In this document: positions 8,756-18,353 of the stretch, piece by piece | How positions within the stretch are numbered: the stretch's first letter is position 1 | How the letters are laid out: the number at the start of each line of letters is the position of its first letter | Source of the DNA: Synechococcus sp. WH 7805 | GTDB taxonomy: Bacteria; Cyanobacteriota; Cyanobacteriia; PCC-6307; Cyanobiaceae | Length of the DNA: 64,000 nt | Assembly: GCF_000153285.1 (NCBI RefSeq) | Contig: NZ_CH724168.1 | Location: 1,145,008 to 1,209,007, forward strand | Direction: 5' to 3' | Made by a program: the position numbers and the translations under genes | The notes under the pieces: generated by a model | Databases searched by the model: none | What the model saw: only the letters and a program-made list of their open reading frames with translations | What the model was told of the DNA's origin: nothing

Positions 8756-8785
8756 AACGGTCTCCAGTGCCCTTGGCGGCTACCG

Positions 8786-9340
8786 ATGCCCTCGCCTCAG
8801 ATCTCCACCCTGCTCCTCACCCTCCTGCTGGGGATCGGCCTGATCTTTTTCCTCCGAGCCGCCAGCAAAGACCGAACCACGATTGTGGAGGTGCATTCAC
8901 CCCGTCCACCACTGGAAGTTCTGGAGGGTCTTGATCAGTGGCTCAAGCAACGGGGATGGAATCGCCATGGGGGTGATGCCGACCGCTGCCTGCTCGAATA
9001 CCGAGGCCGCGTCGAGAGCAGTTCTGCGCTCGCGCTTCTGTTATCCGTTCTCGGCACGGTTGGAGCTGGCAGCCTGGGCCTCGTGATCCGCCAAGTGAAC
9101 GCTGGGCTGGGCTGGTGGCCCTTGTTGATCGCCAGCCTCGGCCCCTTAGCGGGATGGGTCTACACCCGGAGAGCCCGGCGCGAGGAGGGCCTTCAAATCC
9201 GTCTTGTCGAAACCGAAGCAACGGAAGGCAGCACCCTGCGGCTGCAAGCCCATCGCGATGAACTGATCGCCCTTGAGCTCGCCCTAGCAGGCCCACTGCA
9301 ACTGGCCAGTGATGGTGCGTTGCTCTCGTCTCCAATCTGA
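8786..9340 (+). CDS. ccb1: CCB1-like cofactor assembly of complex C protein
   Basis: A 184-residue membrane protein: an N-terminal helix (STLLLTLLLGIGLIFFLRAA), a soluble stretch, two further helices (ALALLLSVLGTVGAGSLGLV and WWPLLIASLGPLAGWVY) and a C-terminal soluble domain with LRLQAHRDELIALELAL. This layout matches the family annotated as cofactor assembly of complex C subunit B, which helps attach haem ci to cytochrome b6 in thylakoids. Recognition rests on memory of the family, so function is probable rather than certain. The amidase gene begins 2 bases after its stop. Confidence 0.72.
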   Translation: MPSPQISTLLLTLLLGIGLIFFLRAASKDRTTIVEVHSPRPPLEVLEGLDQWLKQRGWNRHGGDADRCLLEYRGRVESSSALALLLSVLGTVGAGSLGLVIRQVNAGLGWWPLLIASLGPLAGWVYTRRARREEGLQIRLVETEATEGSTLRLQAHRDELIALELALAGPLQLASDGALLSSPI

Positions 9341-9342
9341 TC

Positions 9343-10179
9343 GTGAAGCCCTGGCCGTTGCTGCTGCCAGCAGGTCTGAGCTTCACAGGGCTTCTGCTTC
9401 TGCTCAGTCTGGCGACTGCAGCCGATGCACCGGGCCAGCCTGGCAGGGACCTTCTCACTGGGCCTCAGGTCACTCTTGAAGCGACATGGGTTGGGCTTCG
9501 CCGTGAACGCCAGGGTGTGGGGATCCTGCTTCTTGCAGGCCATGCCGACTCTCAGGGCATCGAGGGAGCCGGCACCTCGGGAGCCGCCGTTGACCGCCGC
9601 GGTGCCAAACCCATGGATCCAAGAATGCGCGACGAGCTGTTCTGGAATCGAAAGATCCGCGACGCGGTGGTTCGCCAAGGGCAGGAACGCGCTCTGAACA
9701 TCAGTGGTTACGAACCGAATGCACTGACGATCCTTGATGAAAACGACCCACGCACCAACTGGTCAGTCGGTCGCCGCCACCACGATGCGGGTGGTTATGC
9801 CCTTGAAATCCACTTCGATGCCTACGGCCCTGACGGGTACGGTTCCGGGCTGATTCCCAGCCTAAGACGGGCACCCAGCCGCATTGATGAAAGCCTGGCC
9901 TTGAACTTCGGTCGCTACCCCCTGCAGTTTCGGGGAGGGCTTGGTGCACCAAGACGGGGGATCAGCATCCTGGAGATCGGCAAACTGGAAGGAAACCTCG
10001 AAGCCCGACTGCGAGATCCAGCCAGCCAGGACGCTGTCATTGAAGCGCTGGCCCACCGCATCATTGAGGCCCTCGAGCAGGGGCTCAATGCTCCACCCCC
10101 CACTCTCAGTTCACAGCTTGGTGGGGGCGGCAGCGATCCTCGAGGGAAGGATCACCGAACCAGTCCTGAGGACGGGTGA
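9343..10179 (+). CDS. Putative N-acetylmuramoyl-L-alanine amidase (Amidase_3-like), exported
   Basis: A 278-residue protein beginning at GTG 9343 with a signal peptide ([20 protein letters not shown]). The zinc amidase layout can be traced: [11 protein letters not shown] (first His), a helical Glu region, [11 protein letters not shown] (second His) and [14 protein letters not shown] (catalytic Glu). These match Amidase_3 positions but the motifs are divergent, so another M-type peptidoglycan hydrolase is possible. The last 74 bases overlap the 3' end of hemF on the other strand. Confidence 0.65.
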   Translation: MKPWPLLLPAGLSFTGLLLLLSLATAADAPGQPGRDLLTGPQVTLEATWVGLRRERQGVGILLLAGHADSQGIEGAGTSGAAVDRRGAKPMDPRMRDELFWNRKIRDAVVRQGQERALNISGYEPNALTILDENDPRTNWSVGRRHHDAGGYALEIHFDAYGPDGYGSGLIPSLRRAPSRIDESLALNFGRYPLQFRGGLGAPRRGISILEIGKLEGNLEARLRDPASQDAVIEALAHRIIEALEQGLNAPPPTLSSQLGGGGSDPRGKDHRTSPEDG

Positions 10180-11239
10180 AGAGATCGGTGAGCAAAGCTT
10201 CTCTGGATCCCGGCTCAGGCTGGTAGGCGTACTCCCACCGGGCCAGTGGCGGAAGCGACATCAGGATGGATTCGGTGCGTCCGTTCGTCTGCAATCCAAA
10301 GATCGTGCCGCGATCCCAGACCAGATTGAATTCCACGTATCGACCCCGGCGATACAGCTGGAACTGGCGCTCACGGTCTCCATAGGACAACCCATTCCGT
10401 CTCTCGATGATGGGCGCATAAGCAGGCAGAAACGCCCGTCCGTTGGCACCAGCCAGTGCAAAAAGCTGTTCCCAGCTCAAGGGCACCGCGCCGATCTCCG
10501 AAGCCTTGCGCGCTGCAGGACCCTCAGGATCCTGTCCCCGGTAAAGACGTCCGGAACCATCCTGGTAGTCGTAGAAAATCCCTCCGATTCCCCGTGTTTC
10601 CTGACGGTGCTTAAGGAAGAAGTACTCATCACACCAGGGCTTGAACACCTGATAGAGACGATCATCCACGGAATCGCACGCCTCTTGATGAGTGCGGTGG
10701 AAGTGACGGGCATCCTCCAAGAAGGGATAGAAGGGGGTGAGATCGGCACCGCCTCCGAACCACCACACCGGACCGGCCTCGAAATAGCGGTAGTTGAGAT
10801 GAACCGTTGGAACAAAGGGGTTCCGGGGATGCAAAACCATGGATGTTCCAGTGGCGAACCACGGATGCCCCTTGGCCTCAGGCCGCTGTTTGAGGATGGA
10901 TGGAGGGAGCTCCTCACCCTGAACCTCGGAGAAATTCACCCCGCCCTGCTCAAAGATCCGTCCTTCACGCATCACCCTGGAACGACCGCCACCACCTTCT
11001 GGCCGCTCCCAGCTCTCCTCTTTGAAGCGGCCAGACCCATCGATCTGCTCCAGGCCAGCACAGATCTCATCCTGAAGAGCCATTACAAGCGCCCGCGCCC
11101 GCTCACGCGAGTCGGCTGGAGGGCGTTCCCCGGGCATCTCAGAGGTGCTTGACACCAGACTGTCCTCCGGTGGCTGCCCCTTCCAACGCTTGAACAGGGA
11201 ACGAATCATGGTTGGCAGAGATGGAGAGCTCTTGACCAT
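10106..11239 (-). CDS. hemF: Coproporphyrinogen III oxidase, oxygen-dependent
   Basis: HemF oxidatively decarboxylates coproporphyrinogen III to protoporphyrinogen IX on the haem and chlorophyll pathway. At 377 residues it has the family signatures [68 protein letters not shown] and [23 protein letters not shown] 11239 is used; ATG 11209 ([11 protein letters not shown]) is a possible later start. The stop codon lies inside the amidase gene on the opposite strand. Confidence 0.96.
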   Translation of the reverse strand: MVKSSPSLPTMIRSLFKRWKGQPPEDSLVSSTSEMPGERPPADSRERARALVMALQDEICAGLEQIDGSGRFKEESWERPEGGGGRSRVMREGRIFEQGGVNFSEVQGEELPPSILKQRPEAKGHPWFATGTSMVLHPRNPFVPTVHLNYRYFEAGPVWWFGGGADLTPFYPFLEDARHFHRTHQEACDSVDDRLYQVFKPWCDEYFFLKHRQETRGIGGIFYDYQDGSGRLYRGQDPEGPAARKASEIGAVPLSWEQLFALAGANGRAFLPAYAPIIERRNGLSYGDRERQFQLYRRGRYVEFNLVWDRGTIFGLQTNGRTESILMSLPPLARWEYAYQPEPGSREALLTDLFTRPQDWFGDPSLEDRCRPHQAVN

Positions 11240-11324
11240 TTCAGCCCAGTGCCTCCTCCGACAAGAAGGTGTGAAGGACTGTTATGGGAAGCGCCCCTAG
11301 GATCCATCCCAACGAACGGGACGG

Positions 11325-12401
11325 ATGACCTCAGCGGAACAGGCCACTCAGGCGCTCAGCGACCTCCGTGATGCAGGTAGCGACCGCTCTCTTCTTGACC
11401 TTGGCTGGCTTGATCAAGTTCGTGTGTCTCCTCCTCGGGCCGTCATCCGTCTGAATTTGCCGGGCTTCGCCCAAGGCCAACGCGACCGAATCGTCAACGA
11501 CGCACGCGCTCGCCTGCTGGAACTCGAGGGGATTGATGATGTGCAGATCGAGGTGGGGCAGCCCCCATCCCAGGGCGGCATCGGTCAAGCAGGTCATGGC
11601 CAGGCGGCCGAACGGCAGGCCATCCCAGGCGTGAAGCATGTGATCGCTGTGAGCAGCGGAAAGGGTGGTGTCGGCAAGAGCACTGTGGCCGTTAATTTGG
11701 CCTGCGCCTTCGCCAGTCAGGGACTGCGGGTGGGTCTGCTCGATGCTGATATCTACGGACCCAATGCACCCACCATGTTGGGTGTGGCCGACCGCACTCC
11801 TGAAGTCCGCGGCAGCGGCGAGAACCAGTGCATGCAGCCAATCGAAACCTGTGGTGTAGCCATGGTGTCGATGGGGTTGCTGATCGAAGAGAACCAGCCG
11901 GTGATCTGGCGAGGTCCAATGCTCAACGGAATCATCCGCCAATTCCTTTATCAAGTGAATTGGGGAGAACGGGATGTGCTGGTGGTTGATCTTCCACCAG
12001 GAACCGGTGATGCCCAGCTGTCCCTCGCGCAGGCCGTTCCCATGGCAGGCGTCGTGATCGTGACAACCCCTCAGCAGGTGGCCCTGCAAGACGCTCGTCG
12101 GGGCCTGGCCATGTTCCGTCAGATGGGAATCCCGGTGCTGGGCGTTGTCGAGAACATGAGTGCGTTCATCCCTCCGGATCAACCCGAAAAGCGTTATGCC
12201 CTGTTCGGATCTGGCGGAGGCAAAACTCTGGCCGATGCCTTTGACGTTCCTCTGCTGGCAGAGATCCCCATGGAGATGCAGCTGCAGGCCGGAGGCGATC
12301 AGGGCCAGCCGATCACACTGGCCCAGCCCGACTCCATCAGTGCCCGGCTGTTCATCGAGCTGGCCCACCGACTGTCGTCGATGGTGAGTTCCAGCCACTG
12401 A
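11325..12401 (+). CDS. mrp: Mrp/ApbC-family iron-sulphur carrier ATPase
   Basis: A P-loop ATPase of the MinD/Mrp class that carries and delivers iron-sulphur clusters. Residues 1-80 form a MIP18-like domain; residues 111-120 are the deviant Walker A (SGKGGVGKST), followed by LLDADIYGPNAPTMLG and LVVDLPPGTGDAQLSLAQ. The usual C-terminal CxxC of many Mrp proteins is absent: the region reads VVENMSAFIPPD. Length is 358. It is followed at 2 bases by rodA and forms the first gene of a three-gene operon. Confidence 0.92.
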   Translation: MTSAEQATQALSDLRDAGSDRSLLDLGWLDQVRVSPPRAVIRLNLPGFAQGQRDRIVNDARARLLELEGIDDVQIEVGQPPSQGGIGQAGHGQAAERQAIPGVKHVIAVSSGKGGVGKSTVAVNLACAFASQGLRVGLLDADIYGPNAPTMLGVADRTPEVRGSGENQCMQPIETCGVAMVSMGLLIEENQPVIWRGPMLNGIIRQFLYQVNWGERDVLVVDLPPGTGDAQLSLAQAVPMAGVVIVTTPQQVALQDARRGLAMFRQMGIPVLGVVENMSAFIPPDQPEKRYALFGSGGGKTLADAFDVPLLAEIPMEMQLQAGGDQGQPITLAQPDSISARLFIELAHRLSSMVSSSH

Positions 12402-12403
12402 CC

Positions 12404-13675
12404 ATGCTGACCGGACTCGACCGCGGAAAGACGCTCTTCTCAGAATCCGTGAGCAGGCGCCGCCGGACCCGTTATCGGGACTGGATTCTTTGGGGAGTTC
12501 CTCTGGCCATGATTGCTGTGGCCGGCTTACTGATCGCCAGCACTCAGCGCCAGGCGAATTACGCCAACTGGTATCAACACTGGATCACCGCAGGGGTGGG
12601 CGTGATAGTTGCACTGCTCTTGGCGAGGATTTCACTGCCAAAGTTGAGACCTCTACTCATACCGATCTACGGGGTCACGGTGATCAGCCTCGTTGCAGTC
12701 CGCATGATCGGGATTACCGCTTTGGGATCACAGCGCTGGATCAGCATTGGTGGCGTGCATGTACAGCCATCGGAGTTCGCCAAGCTCGCTGCCATCCTCC
12801 TGCTCGCTGCTGTACTCGATCGCCACCCGGTCGAGCGCCCGGTGGACTTTCTCCGGCCACTGGCCGTGATCTCGCTTCCGTGGCTGCTGGTCTTCATCCA
12901 GCCAGATCTGGGCACCTCTCTGGTGTTCGGCGCTCTACTGCTGACAATGCTCTATTGGTCTGGAATGCCGTTCGAATGGCTTGTCCTGCTGCTTTCGCCA
13001 CTGATGACAGCTCTGCTTGCAGGCCTGTTCCCTTGGGGACTAGCAGTGTGGATCCCTCTGACCCTCGTGATCGCTTATCGGTCGCTGCCGTGGAAACGCG
13101 TGGCCCTCGCCCTTGTGACCCTGGTGCAGGGAGCTTCCGCACTGATCACTCCCTGGCTCTGGCAGAACGGTTTACAGGAGTATCAGCGAGATCGTTTGGT
13201 GCTCTTTCTCGATCCCACCAAGGACCCATTAGGTGGCGGTTACCACTTGCTCCAGAGCACGGTGGGCATCGGGTCAGGAGGACTGTTCGGAACCGGACTG
13301 CTCCAGGGGCAGCTGACCAAATTGCGGTTTATCCCGGAGCAGCACACCGACTTCATTTTCAGCGCTCTGGGGGAGGAAACAGGCTTTCTTGGCACGATGC
13401 TCGTGGTGGTCGGCTTCGTGATGCTGATGTGGCGTCTCCTGCAGGTCGCTAGACAGTCACGCTCAGATTTCGAGTCTCTGGTTGTGATCGGAGTCGCAAC
13501 CATGCTCATGTTCCAGGTGGTGGTGAACATCTTCATGACCATTGGCCTTGGCCCTGTCACCGGAATCCCCTTGCCGTTCCTGAGTTATGGACGCAGCGCG
13601 ATGATCGTCAATTTCATAGCGCTGGGTCTCTGCCTTTCAGTGGCACGTCGCTCTCGGCGCGTCTTAGTGCGTTGA
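12404..13675 (+). CDS. rodA: RodA/FtsW-family peptidoglycan glycosyltransferase
   Basis: SEDS-family lipid II polymerase in the cytoplasmic membrane, 423 residues with about ten hydrophobic segments. Diagnostic stretches are GSQRWISIGGVHVQPSEFAK, PDLGTSLVFGALL, the long extracellular loop with DPTKDPLGGGYHLLQSTVGI and GSGGLFGTGLLQGQ, IPEQHTDFIFSALGEE and LPFLSYGRSAMI. The motif GSQRWI and lack of a long N-terminus fit RodA rather than FtsW. It overlaps the kinase gene by 4 bases (TTGA). Confidence 0.92.
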   Translation: MLTGLDRGKTLFSESVSRRRRTRYRDWILWGVPLAMIAVAGLLIASTQRQANYANWYQHWITAGVGVIVALLLARISLPKLRPLLIPIYGVTVISLVAVRMIGITALGSQRWISIGGVHVQPSEFAKLAAILLLAAVLDRHPVERPVDFLRPLAVISLPWLLVFIQPDLGTSLVFGALLLTMLYWSGMPFEWLVLLLSPLMTALLAGLFPWGLAVWIPLTLVIAYRSLPWKRVALALVTLVQGASALITPWLWQNGLQEYQRDRLVLFLDPTKDPLGGGYHLLQSTVGIGSGGLFGTGLLQGQLTKLRFIPEQHTDFIFSALGEETGFLGTMLVVVGFVMLMWRLLQVARQSRSDFESLVVIGVATMLMFQVVVNIFMTIGLGPVTGIPLPFLSYGRSAMIVNFIALGLCLSVARRSRRVLVR

Positions 13676-15069
13676 CTGACACCATTACGCCGCTGCAATC
13701 GATCCACCACCTGATGGCCGAAGGGGTCCCTGCAGGACAAGCGGATGACTCCCATGCTCGGCGCCTCTGGTGGGGAGCACTCGAAGTCCTCCAACAGCGA
13801 TTGCTCATCGATCAGTCCAGCCGGAGAGGATTGTGGATTGCCTCTCCTCTGCCAGCCCTCTACGCACCCGAACTTCTGCAGCAATATCGGGGGTGGGTGT
13901 GGGCTCCTGAAGCCCTCACACTTCTCAAAGGCCTTCAGACCAGCACACTGCTCCCCTCTGACCTGATCAACGCACCGACGGATGTGCGGGAAGCCCCCAC
14001 CCTCAGCTGCCAGTTTCAGACGATGCCACTGCGCGCCGAAGACGGCCAAGACCCTTTGCTGCTTGTGATTACCCCCAAGCTCCAGGCAGCGATTGCCCTG
14101 CAGGGACAGGAAGGTCAGCGACGACTGCTGATGCGCAGCGAACCAAACCTTCTTGGTCAGATCCTGAGCCTGGTCGAAAAGCGACTCAAGCAGGACGATC
14201 CCACACAGGCCGAGGTTCTCCATCAGGCGCTGAAGGAGTTGGGACCTCTTCAGAGCAGCGGGGATCTTGCGCTTCACTTCTGGCCAGAGCTGTCCCAACG
14301 TCTGGCTTCGATGGCTCCCACGGTGACGCTTCAGACCACGCAGGAAGCCCCGGGGATCCCCGCGAAGGAGCCTTCTCAAGGAGACCAGGATGCAGAGCTC
14401 TCACTCCTAGAAGCGATTGCCCACGAAGTGAGAACACCTCTTGCAACGATTCGCACCCTGATTCGCTCGCTCTTGCGCCGCCGTGACCTGCCGGACAGGG
14501 TGACCGAACGGCTTCAGCAGATTGACACTGAATGCAGCGAACAGATTGATCGCTTCGGACTGATCTTCCAGGCGGCGGAACTCCAGCGGCAACCTGATAG
14601 CCCTTCACAGCTTGCGAGGACTGATCTCGGGGCGATGTTACGACTGCTATCACCCAGCTGGAGGCAACAGCTGCAACGCAGAGAGGTGGGCTTCGACATG
14701 GCCGTCGACGATGGATTACCCCTGGTACTCAGTGATCCCAGCAGACTGGAGCCAATGCTTGGGGGGCTGGTGGATCGATGCAGCCGCAGCCTCCCACCCG
14801 GAAGTCAGTTGCAGCTGACGCTTCAACCCGCAGGAGCTCGTCTCAAGCTCCAACTGATCTCGCGGACCCCTGAACAAATGGCCTCGCGGGCATCTGAGCC
14901 CATGCCCCAAGAACAGTTGGGACCGGTTCTCAGCTGGAACACGGACACCGGCAGCCTTCAGCTCAGCCAAACAGCCACCCGACGATTGCTGGAAAGCCTG
15001 GGAGGGCGACTGACCCAGCACCGAGACCGTGGACTCACGGTGTTCTTTCCGATTGCAGGGCAATGTTGA
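13672..15069 (+). CDS. Sensor histidine kinase-like protein with degenerate ATP-binding domain
   Basis: A 465-residue soluble protein with TTG start overlapping the rodA stop. The first 240 residues form a sensor region I cannot name, with no membrane segment. The H-box is good: EAIAHEVRTPLATIRTLI, with His251. The following HATPase region has lost its motifs: the N-box reads EPMLGGLVDRCSRS without Asn, the G1 DxGxG is missing (LISRTPEQ), and the glycine lid is replaced by DTGSLQLSQTATRRLL. The last GG before the C-terminal strand is kept. It may act as a phosphatase, a phospho-acceptor or a pseudokinase. No response regulator lies nearby. Confidence 0.78.
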   Translation: MTDTITPLQSIHHLMAEGVPAGQADDSHARRLWWGALEVLQQRLLIDQSSRRGLWIASPLPALYAPELLQQYRGWVWAPEALTLLKGLQTSTLLPSDLINAPTDVREAPTLSCQFQTMPLRAEDGQDPLLLVITPKLQAAIALQGQEGQRRLLMRSEPNLLGQILSLVEKRLKQDDPTQAEVLHQALKELGPLQSSGDLALHFWPELSQRLASMAPTVTLQTTQEAPGIPAKEPSQGDQDAELSLLEAIAHEVRTPLATIRTLIRSLLRRRDLPDRVTERLQQIDTECSEQIDRFGLIFQAAELQRQPDSPSQLARTDLGAMLRLLSPSWRQQLQRREVGFDMAVDDGLPLVLSDPSRLEPMLGGLVDRCSRSLPPGSQLQLTLQPAGARLKLQLISRTPEQMASRASEPMPQEQLGPVLSWNTDTGSLQLSQTATRRLLESLGGRLTQHRDRGLTVFFPIAGQC

Positions 15070-15163
15070 CTGGTGTGAAGATTCCAGGCCAGAAGGGCGA
15101 TCAGAGCAGAATCACGGTGCTACTTTCCAGCCGTAAAGGCATGCCGATTTCGCGAGGACAGCC

Positions 15164-15595
15164 ATGACAGCAACGGCGTTGAACGGACAGCTTCCCCAGT
15201 TCATCGGCAGTACAGGAGGTCTTCTCAACTCCGCCGAAACAGAAGAGAAGTACGCCATCACCTGGACGAGCAACAGCTCTCAGGCCTTCGAACTTCCCAC
15301 CGGTGGCGCAGCCATGATGAACGCCGGTGAAAACATCATGTATTTCGCCCGCAAGGAGCAGTGCCTAGCTCTGGGCACCCAACTGCGAACCAAGTTCAAG
15401 CCACGGATCGAGGATTACAAGATCTACCGAATTTTCCCTGGTGGTGACACTGAGTACCTCCATCCAAGTGATGGTGTGTTCCCTGAAAAGGTCAACGAAG
15501 GTCGGGCCATGGTGGGACACAATCCACGCCGTATCGGTCAAAATATCAACCCAGCGAATATCAAGTTCAGCGGACGCAATACGTTCGACGCTTGA
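15164..15595 (+). CDS. psaD: Photosystem I reaction centre subunit II
   Basis: PsaD sits on the stromal face of photosystem I and forms the docking site for ferredoxin. The 143-residue length and sequence are typical: [66 protein letters not shown] and [19 protein letters not shown] lies just upstream of the ATG. The gene is flanked by about 90 and 80 bases of non-coding DNA and appears to be transcribed alone. Confidence 0.98.
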   Translation: MTATALNGQLPQFIGSTGGLLNSAETEEKYAITWTSNSSQAFELPTGGAAMMNAGENIMYFARKEQCLALGTQLRTKFKPRIEDYKIYRIFPGGDTEYLHPSDGVFPEKVNEGRAMVGHNPRRIGQNINPANIKFSGRNTFDA

Positions 15596-15621
15596 TCATC
15601 TGAAAAGCTTGAGCCGTCACG

Positions 15622-15640
15622 GCCGGTCAGTCCGACCGGC
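15622..15640 (+). terminator. Hairpin after psaD, possible terminator
   Basis: GCCGGTC (15622-15628) pairs with GACCGGC (15634-15640) around a 5-base loop, 27 bases after the psaD stop and 35 bases before trpE. No T-run follows, so it could be an mRNA-stabilising 3' structure rather than an intrinsic terminator. Confidence 0.4.
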
Positions 15641-15675
15641 ATGATGGCTCGCGGTCGGTTTCGATATCTCTGTTC

Positions 15676-17208
15676 ATGCTCACACCCGACCGCACGGCTT
15701 TTCAAGAAGCCATTGAATCTGGTGCAACATTTGTACCCGTAGCCAGCAGCTGGCCTGCAGATCTGGAAACACCCCTCACCACCTGGTTGAAAGTGGGCGA
15801 GGGGCATCCCCCAGGAGTTCTGCTCGAATCCGTTGAGGGCGGCGAAACCCTGGGTCGTTGGAGTGTGGTGGCTTGTAATCCCTTGTGGACACTCTCTGCC
15901 CGGCACAACCAGCTGCAACGGACCTGGAGAGATGGGCGGCATGAGACGTTGTCAGGCAACCCTTTCAACAGCCTGAGGGACTGCCTGGCGCCCTATCAAC
16001 CGGCAACCCTGGCGGGACTGCCTCCGCTCGGCCAGCTTTACGGAATGTGGGGTTATGAACTGATCCGCTGGATCGAGCCCTCGGTGCCGGTGCATGACAA
16101 CGAAGGGAATGAACCTCCGGAGGGACTGTGGATGCTGATGGACAGCATCCTCATTTTTGATCAGGTGAAACGCCTGATCACTGCTGTGGCCTATGCAGAC
16201 CTCTCAGGAGAGCACAACTCCTTCGCCGACCCAGAGGCGGCCTGGACGGATGCGCTCCAGCGCATTCAGTCCCTCAAGCAGACAATGGCCGAGCCACTGC
16301 CCCCTGTGCGCCCGCTCAACTGGACTCCCAGCCGAGGAGATACACCTTCGACAACCAGCAATCGGACCCAGGATGACTTCCAGAAGGCGGTTTTAGAGGC
16401 CCGGGAACACATCGCAGCTGGAGATGCCTTTCAGCTGGTGATCAGCCAAAGACTCAGCACGGAGGTCCGCCACGCTCCCCTGGATCTTTACCGGAGCTTG
16501 CGCATGGTGAATCCTTCGCCGTATATGGCGTTCTTTGACTTCGGTGACTGGCAGCTGATCGGATCCAGTCCTGAAGTGATGGTCAAGGCGGAACCCGATC
16601 AAGGAGGAATCCGCGCTGTACTTCGACCGATTGCAGGGACAAGACCCCGGGGAAGCAATGAACTGGAAGATCGGAGTCTGGAAGCGGAGCTGCTCGCTGA
16701 TCCCAAAGAACGTGCCGAACACGTAATGCTTGTCGACCTCGGTCGCAACGACCTCGGCCGCGTCTGCGTTCCGGGATCGGTGTCAGTCCGCGAACTCATG
16801 GTGATCGAGCGTTACTCCCACGTGATGCACATCGTCAGTGAGGTGGAGGGGCGACTGGCTCCTGGGAACGACATCTGGGATCTGCTCATGGCGGCTTTTC
16901 CTGCGGGAACGGTGAGCGGAGCACCCAAGATCAGGGCGATGCAGCTCATTCACGAGCTCGAGCCCGACTCTCGAGGTCCTTACTCCGGTGTGTACGGATC
17001 AGTGGATCTAGCGGGTGCATTGAATACCGCCATCACGATCCGGACGATGGTGGTTCAGCCAAATCGAGACGGAGGCTGGACCTTGCACGTTCAGGCCGGC
17101 GCGGGCATCGTCGCGGACTCCCGACCTGAGGCGGAATACCAGGAAACGCTCAACAAAGCCCGGGGCATGCTGACTGCACTGGCCTGCCTCGAGGACGTCG
17201 AGACATGA
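15676..17208 (+). CDS. trpE: Anthranilate synthase component I
   Basis: TrpE converts chorismate and ammonia or glutamine nitrogen to anthranilate, the first step of tryptophan synthesis. At 510 residues it shows SPSPYMAFFDFGD-type chorismate-binding sequence (NPSPYMAFFDFGDW), IGSSPEVMVKAE, RPIAGTRPRGSNELED, EHVMLVDLGRNDLGRVC, FPAGTVSGAPKIRAMQLI and QAGAGIVADSRPEAEYQET. The N-terminal LLESVEGGETLGRWSVVA holds the likely tryptophan feedback site. It overlaps gshA by 4 bases (ATGA). Isochorismate synthase relatives are excluded by the N-terminal domain. Confidence 0.95.
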   Translation: MLTPDRTAFQEAIESGATFVPVASSWPADLETPLTTWLKVGEGHPPGVLLESVEGGETLGRWSVVACNPLWTLSARHNQLQRTWRDGRHETLSGNPFNSLRDCLAPYQPATLAGLPPLGQLYGMWGYELIRWIEPSVPVHDNEGNEPPEGLWMLMDSILIFDQVKRLITAVAYADLSGEHNSFADPEAAWTDALQRIQSLKQTMAEPLPPVRPLNWTPSRGDTPSTTSNRTQDDFQKAVLEAREHIAAGDAFQLVISQRLSTEVRHAPLDLYRSLRMVNPSPYMAFFDFGDWQLIGSSPEVMVKAEPDQGGIRAVLRPIAGTRPRGSNELEDRSLEAELLADPKERAEHVMLVDLGRNDLGRVCVPGSVSVRELMVIERYSHVMHIVSEVEGRLAPGNDIWDLLMAAFPAGTVSGAPKIRAMQLIHELEPDSRGPYSGVYGSVDLAGALNTAITIRTMVVQPNRDGGWTLHVQAGAGIVADSRPEAEYQETLNKARGMLTALACLEDVET

Positions 17209-18353
17209 CCAGGGATCGCCTGCTCAAAGGCTTTGAGGTCGAACTGTTCACGGGTCGTCACGATGGTCGCAACGTCGGGATCGCCGCCACAGCAAGAGAG
17301 GAGCTGAAAGGCTTCGTCACGGAGCCGGATCATCGCAACCTCGAATACGTCACAGCGCCGGAATCAGACTATGGACCTCTCACGGAGGCTCTGCTCTCAC
17401 CCCGTAGGACCCTGCGGACATGGCTTGAGTCCAGGGGACTGACCTTGCTGCCCGGCAGCACTCTGAGCCTGGGTGACGCAACTCAGTTTGAACGGTCCGA
17501 TCCCTCGAATCCCTACCACGATCTGATTGAAGCCACCTATGGCACAGATGTGGTGACAGCCAGCATTCACATCAACCTCGGTATCGAGAATCCGGATCAG
17601 CTCTTTCAGGCCTTACGCCTGGTTCGTTGCGAGGCGGCACTCATGCTTTCCCTGAGCGCCAGTTCCCCATTTCTCAATGGTGAGGTCACCGGAGTTCATT
17701 CCCAACGCTGGCTGCAATTTCCTCTCACGCCGGCTCGCGTCCCCTTGTTCGTGGATCATCTGCACTTCATCCACTGGACGGAGGAACAGATTGCCGCAGG
17801 GACAATGCACAACGTGCGCCATCTCTGGACATCCGTGCGCCCCAACGGTCCAGAGCGTCCTCATCAACTCAATCGTCTGGAGCTGCGCATCTGCGATCTG
17901 ATCACTGATCCAGACTGTCTTCTTGCGGTCACCACGTTGCTCGAACTCAGGATTCAACAGATTCTTCGTGATCCCACCACTCACGACCCCATGACCAGAA
18001 GCTCATTAAGCCTCAACGAACTCGAGCAACTCAGCCTGAGCAACGACCGGACCGCAGCCCAGAAGAGCCTCGAAGCCACCCTCCACCATTGGGAGGACGG
18101 CCGGCCACTGCAGTGCAGAGACTGGTTGCTGACGTTGATCGAATCCGTGGAGCCACTGGCAGCGGAACTCCACCTAAGCGAACGACTTCAGCCCCTGGCC
18201 GCCATCCTTGATGAGGGGAATCAGGCCATGCGCTGGCTGGCTGGCATCAGGGCCGGAGGCACAATCCAAAGCGTGCTCATCGAGAGCATCGAGGCCATGG
18301 AAGCAGAGGAAACACGTCCCGTTTCAGCCCCAGTCCAACACCCTTTGGGATGA
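17205..18353 (+). CDS. gshA: Glutamate-cysteine ligase, cyanobacterial type
   Basis: Catalyses the ATP-dependent joining of glutamate and cysteine, the first step of glutathione synthesis. The 382-residue protein opens with [20 protein letters not shown], the family start, and contains [60 protein letters not shown] and [13 protein letters not shown], residues that line the substrate and metal sites in the GCS2-like ligase group. It overlaps trpE and ppc by 4 bases at each end, so the three genes are translationally coupled. Confidence 0.88.
   Translation: MTRDRLLKGFEVELFTGRHDGRNVGIAATAREELKGFVTEPDHRNLEYVTAPESDYGPLTEALLSPRRTLRTWLESRGLTLLPGSTLSLGDATQFERSDPSNPYHDLIEATYGTDVVTASIHINLGIENPDQLFQALRLVRCEAALMLSLSASSPFLNGEVTGVHSQRWLQFPLTPARVPLFVDHLHFIHWTEEQIAAGTMHNVRHLWTSVRPNGPERPHQLNRLELRICDLITDPDCLLAVTTLLELRIQQILRDPTTHDPMTRSSLSLNELEQLSLSNDRTAAQKSLEATLHHWEDGRPLQCRDWLLTLIESVEPLAAELHLSERLQPLAAILDEGNQAMRWLAGIRAGGTIQSVLIESIEAMEAEETRPVSAPVQHPLG

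Noticed and set aside
9941-11152. 403-codon plus-strand frame opposite hemF
   Set aside because: hemF is certain on the minus strand; the plus product shows no known motif and is an antisense shadow.
11331-12398. Long open frame on the minus strand across mrp (355 codons)
   Set aside because: It mirrors the mrp gene, whose motifs are clear on the plus strand; the antisense product is rich in His and Gln and matches no family. High GC third positions cause such frames.
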